From: Micromonospora wenchangensis
GTDB taxonomy: Bacteria; Actinomycetota; Actinomycetes; Mycobacteriales; Micromonosporaceae
Assembly (NCBI RefSeq): GCF_002210435.1
Contig: NZ_MZMV01000059.1
Location: forward strand, 1-41,219
Direction of reading: 5' to 3'
Length of the DNA stretch: 41,219 nucleotides
Part shown: piece by piece, positions 32,492-40,256 of the stretch
Layout of the letters: each line of letters starts with the position of its first letter
How positions within the stretch are numbered: position 1 is the stretch's first letter
Translations under genes and position numbers: made by a program
The notes under the pieces: generated by a model
Databases searched by the model: none
What the model saw: only the letters and a program-made list of their open reading frames with translations
What the model was told of the DNA's origin: nothing

Positions 32492-33148
32492 CTACCCCCG
32501 GCCGCCGTCGAGGTGCCGCAGCACCGCGGTGACCCGGCGGTCGACCCGGTCGTCCGGCGGTAGCTGGAGCTTGGCGAAGATGTTGCGGATGTGTTTGTGC
32601 ACCGCCCCGTCGGTGACGAACAGGCGCTCGGCGATCGCCGTGTTGCCGAGCCCCTCGGCCATCAGCCCCAGCACCTCACGCTCGCGTGGCGACAGCTCGC
32701 CCAGCGCCGTGTCCGGGCGGCGGTTGCGGGCCAGCAGCTGCCCCACCACCTCCGGGTCGATCACGCTGCCGCCGTCGGCGACCCGGTGCAGCGCGGCGAG
32801 GAACTCCTCGACCCGACCCACCCGTTCCTTGAGCAGGTAGCCGAGCCCGACCGCGCCGACGGAGAACAGGTCGGTGGCGAACGCCTGCTCGACGTACGCC
32901 GAGAGGACCAGCACCGCGAGGCCGGGCCGGCGGCGGCGGGCCTCCACCGCGGCCACGATGCCCTCGTCGGTGTGCGTCGGCGGCATCCGGACGTCCACGA
33001 TCGCCACGTCCGGCGTGTGGGCGTCGACCGCGGCCAGGAACTCACCCGGGGTGCCCGCCGTGGCGACCACGTCCAGGTCCTCCGCCCGCAGCAGCAGCGC
33101 CAGCCCCTCCCGCAGCAGCGGGTCGTCCTCGGCGATCACGATCCGCAC
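32492..33148 (-). CDS. NarL/LuxR-family response regulator
   Basis: 218 residues from the GTG at 33148, chosen because the receiver begins VRIVIAEDDP there and GGTGGAG precedes it. Phospho-acceptor D52 (AIVDVRMP), with conserved Lys in LLKERV. LuxR HTH at 152-212 (LSPREREVLGLMAEGLGNTA, then AERLFVTDGAVHKHIRNIF). It overlaps the kinase gene by 13 bp. Probably controls the adjacent ABC genes. Confidence 0.93.
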   Translation of the reverse strand: MRIVIAEDDPLLREGLALLLRAEDLDVVATAGTPGEFLAAVDAHTPDVAIVDVRMPPTHTDEGIVAAVEARRRRPGLAVLVLSAYVEQAFATDLFSVGAVGLGYLLKERVGRVEEFLAALHRVADGGSVIDPEVVGQLLARNRRPDTALGELSPREREVLGLMAEGLGNTAIAERLFVTDGAVHKHIRNIFAKLQLPPDDRVDRRVTAVLRHLDGGRG

Positions 33149-34362
33149 GGCAACTCCACCTCCAGTCTCGTCGGCCCTCCCGGTGGGCTGGTCAGCGTCA
33201 TCCGGCCGTCGTACGCCCCGACCCGCCGGCGGATGCCGGTCAGCCCCGAGCCGCCGGCCTCGTCGGCGTCGCCGTGCCCGTCGTCGGTGACGGTCACCAG
33301 CAGCCGGTCCCGCTCGCGGCGGACGGCAACGTCGACCCGCCCGGCGCCGCTGTGCCGGACCACGTTGGTCAACGCCTCCGCCACCACGAAGTAGGCGGTG
33401 GCCTCCACCGAGACGGCGCAGCGTACCGGCACGTCGACGGTGAGCCGGCAGGGCACCGCGCAGCCGCCGGCCAGGCCAGCCAGGGCACCGGTGAGGCCCC
33501 GGTCGTCCAGCACCGGCGGCAGGATGCCCCGCACCACCGTACGCAGTTCGCCGAGCGCCTGTTCCGCCGCGTCCTGCGCCCGCCCGAGGATCTCGTCGGC
33601 CCGGTCCGGGTCCCGCCGTACCGCCCGGCGGGCCGCCCCCAGCAGCACGTTGACCGCGACCAGCCGGTTCTGGGTGCCGTCGTGCAGGGAGCGTTCGATG
33701 CGGCGCAGTTCGACCGCGTGGGCGTCCAGCGCCGCCGCCCGGGTGGCGGTCAGCTCGGCGACCCGCAGCGACAGGTCGAAGCCCGGCGGCGGGGGCAGCA
33801 GCCACCGGCCCGGCCGGGCCTGGAGCCGGGCCAGCGCCGGCACGAACGCGACCGTGGCGACCAGCCACCCGAAGCCGAGCAGCCCGACCAGGAGCGCCTC
33901 GGTCAGCCCGTCGATGCGCCACCAGACGATCCCCGGCGCGCCGAACTCGGGCGGCACCAGCCGGTACCACAGCGGGAACGTGATGTCCTGCACGGCGTAG
34001 AGCGGCAGGGACAGGCCGAGCAGTCCGCCGGTCAGGCCGGTGACCGCGTGCACCGCGACCCAGCCGAGTTCCCGGCGGACGAACGGGTCGCGCACCGCCA
34101 CCCGCAGCTCGGCGGGGACCGGACCCGGGGCGGGGACCGGCGCGCCCCAGCGGGACAGCCGGGCCCGTTCCCGGTCGGCCACCGCGCGTACCGCCCGCAG
34201 CGTGCCGGGTGCCGCCGGCAGCCCCACCCAGACCAGGCAGGCCGTCGCCACGACGAGCACCCGGAGCAGGGTGGCCAGCGCCAGCAGCGCGGTGCCGAGC
34301 CCGCCGACGAGGTGGGCGACGCCGTCGACCGTGGCACGGGCCCGGTGCCGCAGGTGTGTCAT
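33136..34362 (-). CDS. Sensor histidine kinase (HisKA_3 type)
   Basis: 408 residues from the ATG at 34362, which has GGGAGGT 6 nt upstream; the open frame continues further but without coding sense. Membrane helices lie at about 20-48, 103-124 and 155-178. HisKA_3 box: IERSLHDGTQNRL with phospho-acceptor H227. N box EALTNVVRHS; G boxes DDGHGDAD and GSGLTGIRRRV. The HDGTQ variant is typical of actinobacterial kinases controlling MacB-type exporters. First gene of the operon. Confidence 0.92.
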   Translation of the reverse strand: MTHLRHRARATVDGVAHLVGGLGTALLALATLLRVLVVATACLVWVGLPAAPGTLRAVRAVADRERARLSRWGAPVPAPGPVPAELRVAVRDPFVRRELGWVAVHAVTGLTGGLLGLSLPLYAVQDITFPLWYRLVPPEFGAPGIVWWRIDGLTEALLVGLLGFGWLVATVAFVPALARLQARPGRWLLPPPPGFDLSLRVAELTATRAAALDAHAVELRRIERSLHDGTQNRLVAVNVLLGAARRAVRRDPDRADEILGRAQDAAEQALGELRTVVRGILPPVLDDRGLTGALAGLAGGCAVPCRLTVDVPVRCAVSVEATAYFVVAEALTNVVRHSGAGRVDVAVRRERDRLLVTVTDDGHGDADEAGGSGLTGIRRRVGAYDGRMTLTSPPGGPTRLEVELPCGS

Positions 34363-34488
34363 CGGAAGACCTCCCGCGCCAACATAGGCCACCGGGCGGG
34401 CGGCCCGGCACCGTCGGTGCGGAAAGTGGCGCCTGCTGTACCGCCGCCGGTCGTGCTGGCGGGATCGTGTCCGACCCGCCGCCGCGCC

Positions 34489-34494
34489 TAGCGT
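34489..34494 (+). promoter_or_regulatory. Putative -10 element of the small membrane protein gene
   Basis: TAGCGT, identical to the hexamer before the ABC exporter gene at 23832. It predicts a leader of about 31 nt containing GAGGAGG before the ATG at 34532. No clear -35. Confidence 0.4.
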
Positions 34495-34531
34495 CGACCT
34501 GGTCGAACTCCCGCCGCCCGAGGAGGCAGCC

Positions 34532-34750
34532 ATGACCGATCCGTACCGTGTCGCCGATGCCCCGGCCGACCCGCCGCAGCCGGCGGCCGACCGGCTCCGC
34601 CCGCTGCTGTGGCTGGTGCTGGTCGTCAGCCTCGCCGCCAACGTGGTGCTGACGACCGTGCTCGACAACCAGTGGGCCGGCTCGGCGTGCGGCCTGCTGG
34701 CGGTGATCTGCGCCGGGACGCTGATCGCCCGGCACCGCCGCACCCGGTGA
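34532..34750 (+). CDS. Small two-helix membrane protein
   Basis: 72 residues from an ATG with GAGGAGG 7 nt upstream. A Pro-rich cytoplasmic start (1-22) is followed by two hydrophobic helices (about 24-43 and 48-64) and a basic end (RHRRTR). Helix 1 to helix 2 turn: DNQWAGSAC. No family is recognised. It is divergent from the kinase operon, separated by 169 bp, so it may share its regulation, for example as an accessory of the exporter or sensor. Confidence 0.72.
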   Translation: MTDPYRVADAPADPPQPAADRLRPLLWLVLVVSLAANVVLTTVLDNQWAGSACGLLAVICAGTLIARHRRTR

Positions 34751-34786
34751 CCGACGCACGGGACGGCCGGCCCGTTCCCGGCGCGG

Positions 34787-34839
34787 GGCCGGTGGTGGGC
34801 CGGTCGCCGCCGCCTCCGCGGACCGGCCCACCACCGGCC
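34787..34839. terminator. Bidirectional hairpin terminator
   Basis: Perfect 19-bp stem (34787-34805 with 34821-34839) and a 15-nt loop between two convergent genes; it ends 5 nt from the stop of the MerR-HEAT gene. Confidence 0.85.
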
Positions 34840-34844
34840 GGCGC

Positions 34845-35858
34845 TCAGCGGCCGTCGGGGGCGCTGCGGAGGGTGAGCAGGTAGCTCGCGGTGAGCGCGA
34901 CGACCCGGTCGTCGTCCCCGGTCAGCCCGGCCAGGGCCCGGGACGTCGTGTCCCCCGGGATACCCGCGAGCGCCTGGGTCAGCCGGCTCCGCGCCGACGC
35001 CCCGGGGTCGCCGTGGGTGATCAGGTCGATCAGGCGCGTGGCGATCCGCTCCGCCGTGGCGGGATCGGTCGCCAGCGCGCTCAGCGCGTCGGCGGCGTCG
35101 ACGTCGTTCACCTCGGCGACGATCATGTCGATGAGCGTCGGCACGGCGGCGGGCTCGCCACGGCCGCCGAGCGCCAGCGCGGCGTACCTGCCGACCACCG
35201 GGTCCGGATGGCGCAGGGCTTCGCGGAGCAGCGCGGTGGCGTCCCCACCCGGGATCTCGACGATGGCCCGGACGGCCCGTTCCCGCACCTCGGGCGCGGG
35301 TGCGTCGAGCCCCTCCGCCAGTAGGGGCAGACCGTCGACGCCCGCGTGGGCCAGCGCCCAGCGCAGCGCCCCGGCGACGTTCGGGTCGGACTCGTCAAGC
35401 GCCGCCGTGACCAGCGCCTCCACCGGCACCGGCAGCTCGCCGACCGAGGCCAGCGCCGCGCGTTGCCGCTGGTCCGCGCGGGGTGAACCCAGGTCCCGCA
35501 GGAGCGCGACCACCTGCAGGACGTCCTGCCAGTCGGCGGGCCCGGCGGCGTCGATCCGCCGGAGGCGGGTCAGCAGCTCCTGCTCCGCAGTGATCCGCTC
35601 CCGCGTCCGCCGGATGAGGTCGTCGACGAGTTCCGTGGGGGTGAAGGCGGGATCGTCGAGCGCCCGTCCCACCGCCCGCAGCGACAACCCCAGCGAACGC
35701 AGGCTCTCGATGTGGAAGATCCGTCGCAGGTCCGCGCCGGAGTACTCACGGTACCCGACGCCGCTACGACCGGTCGGTCTCAGCAGTCCGAGCGACTCGT
35801 AGTGCCTGAGCATCCGGACGCTGACGCCGCAGCGCCGTGACACCTCGCCGATCAGCAC
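34845..35858 (-). CDS. MerR-family regulator fused to HEAT repeats
   Basis: 337 residues from a GTG. A standard MerR DNA-binding domain (1-70; IGEVSRRCGVSVRMLRHYESLGLL and the YREYSGADLRRIFHI wing) and a dimerisation helix (about 75-115) are followed by about 200 residues of HEAT-like helical repeats. These carry recurring patterns such as VAGALRWALAHAGVDGLP, EVRERAVRAIVEIPGG and VVGRYAALALGGRGEPA. The repeats replace the usual small-ligand domain, so the input is probably a protein or large ligand. It lies 22 nt downstream of the HEAT-only gene, with which it shares a MerR-type promoter at 36564-36594, so it should regulate itself. Confidence 0.88.
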   Translation of the reverse strand: MLIGEVSRRCGVSVRMLRHYESLGLLRPTGRSGVGYREYSGADLRRIFHIESLRSLGLSLRAVGRALDDPAFTPTELVDDLIRRTRERITAEQELLTRLRRIDAAGPADWQDVLQVVALLRDLGSPRADQRQRAALASVGELPVPVEALVTAALDESDPNVAGALRWALAHAGVDGLPLLAEGLDAPAPEVRERAVRAIVEIPGGDATALLREALRHPDPVVGRYAALALGGRGEPAAVPTLIDMIVAEVNDVDAADALSALATDPATAERIATRLIDLITHGDPGASARSRLTQALAGIPGDTTSRALAGLTGDDDRVVALTASYLLTLRSAPDGR

Positions 35859-35861
35859 CGC

Positions 35862-35893
35862 TTCACCCCGGCCCGTCGGTTCACCCCGGCCCG
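35862..35893 (-). repeat. 14-bp direct repeat at the HEAT/MerR gene junction
   Basis: TTCACCCCGGCCCG occurs at 35862-35875 and again at 35880-35893, 18 bp apart. The second copy holds the stop codon of the HEAT gene, the first the GGGGTGA that could act as ribosome site for the MerR gene. It looks like a local tandem duplication. Confidence 0.6.
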
Positions 35894-36543
35894 CCGGTCC
35901 CGCCGAGAGCCACGACGCGCGTCGCCTCCCCGAGGGAGAACTCGAATCCGGCGTCCGGGTCGCGCACCAGCCGCTGCGTGGCGGCGGCGTGCGCGCGTAC
36001 CCGGGGGTCCGGGTCGGTCCCGGCGGTGTGCAGCAGCGGCGCGACGACCTCGCCGAGCGCGGTCAACGCCCGGCTGAGGCTCAGCCACGTCGCCCGGTCA
36101 CCCCGCCCGAGCTGGGTGGCCAGCACCGCGGCCAGTCCGGCTTCCGCGCCGTCGGGCACCAGGGCGACCGCCGCCCGCCAGGCGCTGCGCGCCACCTCGT
36201 CGTCGGCGTCGGTCAGCAGGGCCCGGGTGACCGCCGGCCAGGCCCGCCGGTCCCCGATCTTGGACAGCGTGTGCAACGCCTGACTGCGGGCCTGTGCCCG
36301 GGTCGACCCCAGGGCGGCGACGAGCCGGGGCACCGTCTCCTCCGCCGGGTGCCGGGTGAGCGCCCAGGTCAGCATCTCGCGGACGGAGAAGTCCGGTTCG
36401 GTCGCGCAGCGGTCGACGAGCGGGTCGACGAACGCCGGGTCGGGGGTGGTGCCGATCGCCAGCGCGGCCCGCAGCCGCACCGACGGGTCGCCACTCGCCA
36501 GCCCCCGCAGCGCCCGCGTCGTGTCCGCTTCCGATCTGGTCAT
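35881..36543 (-). CDS. HEAT-repeat protein, partner of the MerR-HEAT regulator
   Basis: 220 residues from the ATG at 36543, supported by GGGAGGT upstream and by the promoter just beyond it. The entire protein is helical HEAT-like repeats (for example SVRLRAALAIGTTPDPAFVD, VREMLTWALTRHP, ARSQALHTLSKIGDRRAWP, VARSAWRAAVALVPDG). There is no signal peptide, membrane segment or catalytic motif. The repeats resemble those of the MerR fusion downstream, so the two may form a complex or compete for one ligand. First gene of the operon. Confidence 0.85.
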   Translation of the reverse strand: MTRSEADTTRALRGLASGDPSVRLRAALAIGTTPDPAFVDPLVDRCATEPDFSVREMLTWALTRHPAEETVPRLVAALGSTRAQARSQALHTLSKIGDRRAWPAVTRALLTDADDEVARSAWRAAVALVPDGAEAGLAAVLATQLGRGDRATWLSLSRALTALGEVVAPLLHTAGTDPDPRVRAHAAATQRLVRDPDAGFEFSLGEATRVVALGGTGGPG

Positions 36544-36563
36544 CCGGACCACCTCCCCGACGC

Positions 36564-36594
36564 AGTGTCGACCCTGACACCGTGTCAGGGTCAA
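36564..36594 (-). promoter_or_regulatory. MerR-type promoter with perfect operator dyad
   Basis: On the minus strand: TTGACC (36589-36594), a spacer of exactly 19 bp, then GACACT (36564-36569). The spacer sits within a perfect 23-bp dyad with arms GACCCTGACAC (36570-36580) and GTGTCAGGGTC (36582-36592) around one central base. Over-long 19-20-bp spacers containing the operator are the hallmark of promoters that MerR proteins activate by DNA distortion. The start point is expected near 36557, 14 nt before the HEAT gene. Confidence 0.85.
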
Positions 36595-36629
36595 CCGGCG
36601 GCCCGCCGCGTTCCCCCGACCCGGTGGGG

Positions 36630-37370
36630 TCACCGGGGGCGCACGGCGACCGGTGGGCCGAACCGGACCGGCACGCCTGGTGAGTACAGCACGCTGACCG
36701 GCGGTCCGGTCGGCGTCGGCAGGCCGGCGGCGGTGACCAGTTCGTCGTCCAGGTGCAGTAGCTCGGCCCGGTGCAACGGCCACTGCGGATGCCAGTTCGG
36801 CAGGTGCAGGGTGCGCCCGTACGCCCGGGTGTGCAGGCCCCACCGGGCGGTGAGGAAGTGCTCCAACGCAGTCGGCCGGCGGATCGGCGCACCCACCCGG
36901 ACCACCATCTCGCTGGTCGTGCCGACCGGCCCCGGCCAGCGCCGCCGACACCGGTAGCTGCGCAGGTCACCGTCGTGGTCCAGCCGCATCGCCGACCACA
37001 GGTACGGCAGCCCCAGGGTGATCCGGGCGACCAGTACCGGGATCAGCCGGGACGCGTCGAGGGAGCGGAACACCACGGCCCGCCGACCGGTGTGGTCGAC
37101 CGAGTAGAGCCGCACGTTGGTCTCCCAGAAGGTCCCCAGGTACGGGACGGCCGGCCCCCGGCCGAAACCGACGCCGACCATCCGGAAGCCGATCAGCCCG
37201 ACGTGGGCGGTTCCGTCGAGGGTGTCCGGGCGGGTGCCGGCCGGCAGCAGCGGCGCGACGAGTTCCGGGTCGACCGCCCAGTGCAGGAAGGTCAGGTCGG
37301 CCCAACGCTGGCGCAGCAGCGTACGGGGGAACGTCGAAGCGGGTGCGGGGTCGACCGGCTCGATCTGCAC
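36630..37370 (-). CDS. DUF2071-family (YqjF-like) protein
   Basis: 246 residues from the GTG at 37370, with AGGA 7 nt upstream; a GTG six codons earlier is possible. Family marks: LRQRWADLTFLHWAVDPELV at the start, LLPAGTRPDTLDG, VGLIGFRM, YLGTFWETNVRLYSVD, RRAVVFRSLDASRL, and the late WPLHRAELLHLDDEL. Members are soluble proteins of the acetoacetate-decarboxylase-like fold, function unknown. It lies upstream of the HEAT/MerR operon on the same strand but that operon has its own promoter. It is divergent from the contractile injection genes. Confidence 0.87.
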   Translation of the reverse strand: MQIEPVDPAPASTFPRTLLRQRWADLTFLHWAVDPELVAPLLPAGTRPDTLDGTAHVGLIGFRMVGVGFGRGPAVPYLGTFWETNVRLYSVDHTGRRAVVFRSLDASRLIPVLVARITLGLPYLWSAMRLDHDGDLRSYRCRRRWPGPVGTTSEMVVRVGAPIRRPTALEHFLTARWGLHTRAYGRTLHLPNWHPQWPLHRAELLHLDDELVTAAGLPTPTGPPVSVLYSPGVPVRFGPPVAVRPR

Positions 37371-37709
37371 GCACCCATCCTGCGCCACCGCCACCGGCCG
37401 GCGGAACGGTCGGCGGAGGGTCCGGCGGGCCGTTTCCCCGGCGGCGGGGGACGACGGACCCACCCGTCCAGGAAAAATGGCTTGCCTCCTCGGCGGAGGG
37501 CACCGGCGGATGCCGGCGGCCACCTCACCGCATGTCCCCCCGCGACGGCCCGGGTACCGGACCGGTACGACCCGTCGATGTCCGACCGGGGAACGGGTGG
37601 TCGGGGATGTCGGGTAGTGGACGCGGCGTAGTCGGGTGCCCGCTAGAGGCGGGTGCGGTGTGAGCGGAGGGTGACACCAGCCGACCCGCCACTGCGAGAC
37701 GAGGTAGCC
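37371..37709. promoter_or_regulatory. Divergent region upstream of the contractile injection locus
   Basis: 339 bp without a gene. It contains a less GC-rich stretch AGGAAAAATGG (37471-37481), a perfect 15-bp dyad (37554-37568, listed separately), a small hairpin CCCGC-TAGAG-GCGGG (37639-37653) and GAGG before the sheath ATG. No convincing -35/-10 pair was seen. Confidence 0.45.
37554..37568. promoter_or_regulatory. 15-bp dyad, candidate operator of the injection-system genes
   Basis: GTACCGG-A-CCGGTAC is a perfect palindrome around one base, about 142 bp upstream of the sheath gene. Could also serve the DUF2071 gene. Binding protein unknown. Confidence 0.4.
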
Positions 37710-39725
37710 ATGCCCGTCACCCCGACCTATCCCGGCGTGTACATCGAGGAAGTCGCGAGTTCCGTCCGCCCCGTGATCGGCGTGGCGACCGGGGTGACCG
37801 CATTCGTCGGGTACGTCCGGACCGGACCGGAGCACCGTGCCGTCCGGGTGAACACCTTCGGCGAGTTCGAGCGCCGGTTCGGCGGGGTCGACCGGGACTC
37901 CGAACTCAGCCTGGCCGTGCAACAGTTCTTCCGCAACGGCGGGGCCGCCGCCCTGGTCGTGCGGGTGCCCCGGGCCGACGCCCGCGCCGCCTCGGTGACC
38001 CTGCTGGACAAGGTCGGCGCCGGAGCGAAGTCCGCGCTGCTGCTGGACGCGACGAGCACCGGCGCGTGGGGCAGCGGACTGCTCGTCGACGTCGACCACG
38101 ACGGTGTCGCCGACGCCAAGTCGTTCAACCTCACCGTCACCGACACCGCCACCGGCGACACCGAACGGTTCACCGGACTGTCCGCCGACCCTGCCGCCGC
38201 CGCGTACGCGGTGGCCCTGCTCAACGACCCGGACCGGGGTTCGGCGCTGGTCCGGGCGCGCGCCGGGGCCTCCGGGGCGGGCCGGCCGGTGCCCAGCGGC
38301 ACGGTCGGCACCGCTCTCGGCACCCCCACCGTCGACGCCGCGAAGAACTACCGGCTCACCGTGCAGCCCGACCGGCCCACCAAGCCGGACCCGAACGACC
38401 CGGCCAAGACCGTGCCGGCGGTCGCCCCGGTGACCGTGACCGTGCTGGACAAGGGCGAGCGGCTGCCGTCCTCACCCGCCGGGGTGGCCGCGCTGCTGCA
38501 ACGGAAGGTCAACACCGCGCTGGGCGCCGCCGACGGCGCGGCCGGGCTGCGGGTACGGGTGACCCCCACCGCCGCCGGCGGGCTGCGCGTCCTCGGCGAC
38601 GTGGACGCGGTGGTCGCCCCGGCGGCCCTCGACGCGGCCTTCACCGTCGCGGGGGTCTCCCCCTCCGGGGACGTCGCCGACGGCGCGGCCCTGCTGGGCC
38701 TGGCCGGGACGACCGCCAACGTCGGCCGGTTCAGCCCGCTCGGCGTCAAGCGGCTCGGCCAGGGCGACCTGGTCACCGGTTCCGACGGCACCACCCTGCC
38801 CGGCACCGGCGCGCTGATCGGCAGCGAGGCCGCCTACACCGGCATCTACGCGCTGCTCAAGACCGACCTGTTCAACCTGCTCTGCATCCCCGACGCCACC
38901 CGCCCCCGGCACGGCGACCCCGCCGCCGTCGACAACGGGCTGGACCCGGAGGCCGTCTGGTCGGCCGCCTACGACCTCTGCGAGCGCCGCCGGGCGGTCC
39001 TGCTGGTCGACCCGCCGCCCGGGGTGGACGACCCGGACCGCGCCCTGGACTGGATCAACCAGCTCGGGGTCAAGGGCCCCAACGCGGTGGCCCATTTCCC
39101 CCGGCTGCGCATCCCCGATCCGACCGACGGCTTCCTGCCCCGCACCGTCGCCCCCGGCGGCACCCTCGCCGGCCTGTACGCCCGGCAGGACACCGAGCGG
39201 GGCGTGTGGAAGGCGCCGGCCGGCACCGAGGCGCAGCTGCGCGGGGTAACCAACCTGGTCTATCCGCTGACCGACGCCGAGAACGGGGTGCTCAACCCGT
39301 TGGGGCTCAACTGCCTGCGCACCTTCCCGGTGACCGGCACGGTCAACTGGGGGGCCCGCACCACCGCCGGCGCGGACGCGCTGGCCAGCCAGTGGAAGTA
39401 CACGCCGGTACGCCGGCTCGCGCTGTTCATCGAGGAGAGCGTCTACCGGGGCACCCAGTGGGCGGTCTTCGAGCCCAACGACGAACCGCTCTGGTCGCAG
39501 CTGCGGCTGAACCTGACGTCGTTCATGCAGGACCTGTTCCGCAAGGGCGCGTTCGCCGGGCGGACGCCCCGGGAGGCGTACCTGGTGCGGTGCGACGCGG
39601 AGACCACCACCGGCGACGACCGGGACCGCGGCGTGGTCAACGTGGTCGTCGGGTTCGCCCCGCTCAAACCCGCCGAGTTCGTCATCGTGCGGATCCAGCA
39701 GCTCGCCGGCCAGAGCCCGTCCTGA
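37710..39725 (+). CDS. Contractile injection system tail sheath protein
   Basis: 671 residues from the ATG at 37710, where sheath homology begins (TPTYPGVYIEEV); the frame is open upstream without family sense. The N-terminal region includes SSVRPVIGVATGVTAFVGY and the F..FERRFGG..D...L..AVQQFF.NGG pattern. The middle (about 110-350) is a less conserved insertion of Ala/Val/Thr-rich beta structure exposed on the sheath surface. The C-terminal domain carries LFIEESVYRGTQWAVFEPND, RLNLTSFMQDLFRKGAF and VNVVVGFAPLKPAEFVIVRIQQ. This is the contracting outer cylinder that drives the inner tube. First gene of a tight operon with tube and baseplate genes. Size and neighbours fit extracellular-type contractile injection systems rather than a prophage. 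Confidence 0.93.
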   Translation: MPVTPTYPGVYIEEVASSVRPVIGVATGVTAFVGYVRTGPEHRAVRVNTFGEFERRFGGVDRDSELSLAVQQFFRNGGAAALVVRVPRADARAASVTLLDKVGAGAKSALLLDATSTGAWGSGLLVDVDHDGVADAKSFNLTVTDTATGDTERFTGLSADPAAAAYAVALLNDPDRGSALVRARAGASGAGRPVPSGTVGTALGTPTVDAAKNYRLTVQPDRPTKPDPNDPAKTVPAVAPVTVTVLDKGERLPSSPAGVAALLQRKVNTALGAADGAAGLRVRVTPTAAGGLRVLGDVDAVVAPAALDAAFTVAGVSPSGDVADGAALLGLAGTTANVGRFSPLGVKRLGQGDLVTGSDGTTLPGTGALIGSEAAYTGIYALLKTDLFNLLCIPDATRPRHGDPAAVDNGLDPEAVWSAAYDLCERRRAVLLVDPPPGVDDPDRALDWINQLGVKGPNAVAHFPRLRIPDPTDGFLPRTVAPGGTLAGLYARQDTERGVWKAPAGTEAQLRGVTNLVYPLTDAENGVLNPLGLNCLRTFPVTGTVNWGARTTAGADALASQWKYTPVRRLALFIEESVYRGTQWAVFEPNDEPLWSQLRLNLTSFMQDLFRKGAFAGRTPREAYLVRCDAETTTGDDRDRGVVNVVVGFAPLKPAEFVIVRIQQLAGQSPS

Positions 39726-39737
39726 GAGGTGTGAGTC

Positions 39738-40256
39738 ATGGTGCAGTTCGCGGTCAACCCGACGCGCTTCGACCCGTACAAGAACTTCAAGTTCCGGGTG
39801 AAGTGGGACGGCCGCTACGTGGCCGGGGTCAGCAAGGTCAGCGCGTTGAAGCGGACCACCGAGGTGGTCAAGCACCGCGACGGCGGCAACGCGTCGACCA
39901 GTCACAAGTCGCCGGGGCGGACCGAGTTCGAGGCGGTCACCCTGGAACGGGGGCTGACCCACGACGCCGAGTTCGCCCAGTGGGCGGGCCGGATCTGGGC
40001 GCTGCACGCCGGGGCCGGCGCGGAGGTGTCGCTTGCCGACTTCCGCCGGGACATCACCATCGAGCTGCTCAACGAGGCCGGGCAGGTCGCCCTGTCGTAC
40101 CGGCTGTTCCGCTGCTGGGTGTCGGAGTACCAGGCGCTGCCGGAGCTGGACGCCAACGCCAACGCGGTGGCGATCGAACACATCAAGCTGGAGAACGAGG
40201 GCTGGGAGCGCGACGAGGCGGTCACCGAACCGGCCGAGCCCCGGCTCGGGTCGTGA
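39738..40256 (+). CDS. Contractile injection system tube protein (gp19-like)
   Basis: 172 residues, 12 nt after the sheath gene, with GAGAGGTG before the ATG. NPTRFDPYKNFKFRVKWDGRYVAGVSKVSAL at its start (residues 7-37, split by function between an arm and the first beta strand), KRTTEVVKHRDGGN, ERGLTHDAEFAQWA and VSEYQALPELDANANAVAIEHIKLENEGWER are the tube-protein family marks. Hexamers stack to make the rigid inner tube that is pushed through target membranes. Its stop overlaps the next start (GTGA). Confidence 0.94.
   Translation: MVQFAVNPTRFDPYKNFKFRVKWDGRYVAGVSKVSALKRTTEVVKHRDGGNASTSHKSPGRTEFEAVTLERGLTHDAEFAQWAGRIWALHAGAGAEVSLADFRRDITIELLNEAGQVALSYRLFRCWVSEYQALPELDANANAVAIEHIKLENEGWERDEAVTEPAEPRLGS

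Noticed and set aside
38472..40181. Minus-strand frame of about 570 codons opposite the sheath and tube genes
   Set aside because: Low-complexity shadow; the plus-strand genes have clear family motifs and tight operon spacing.
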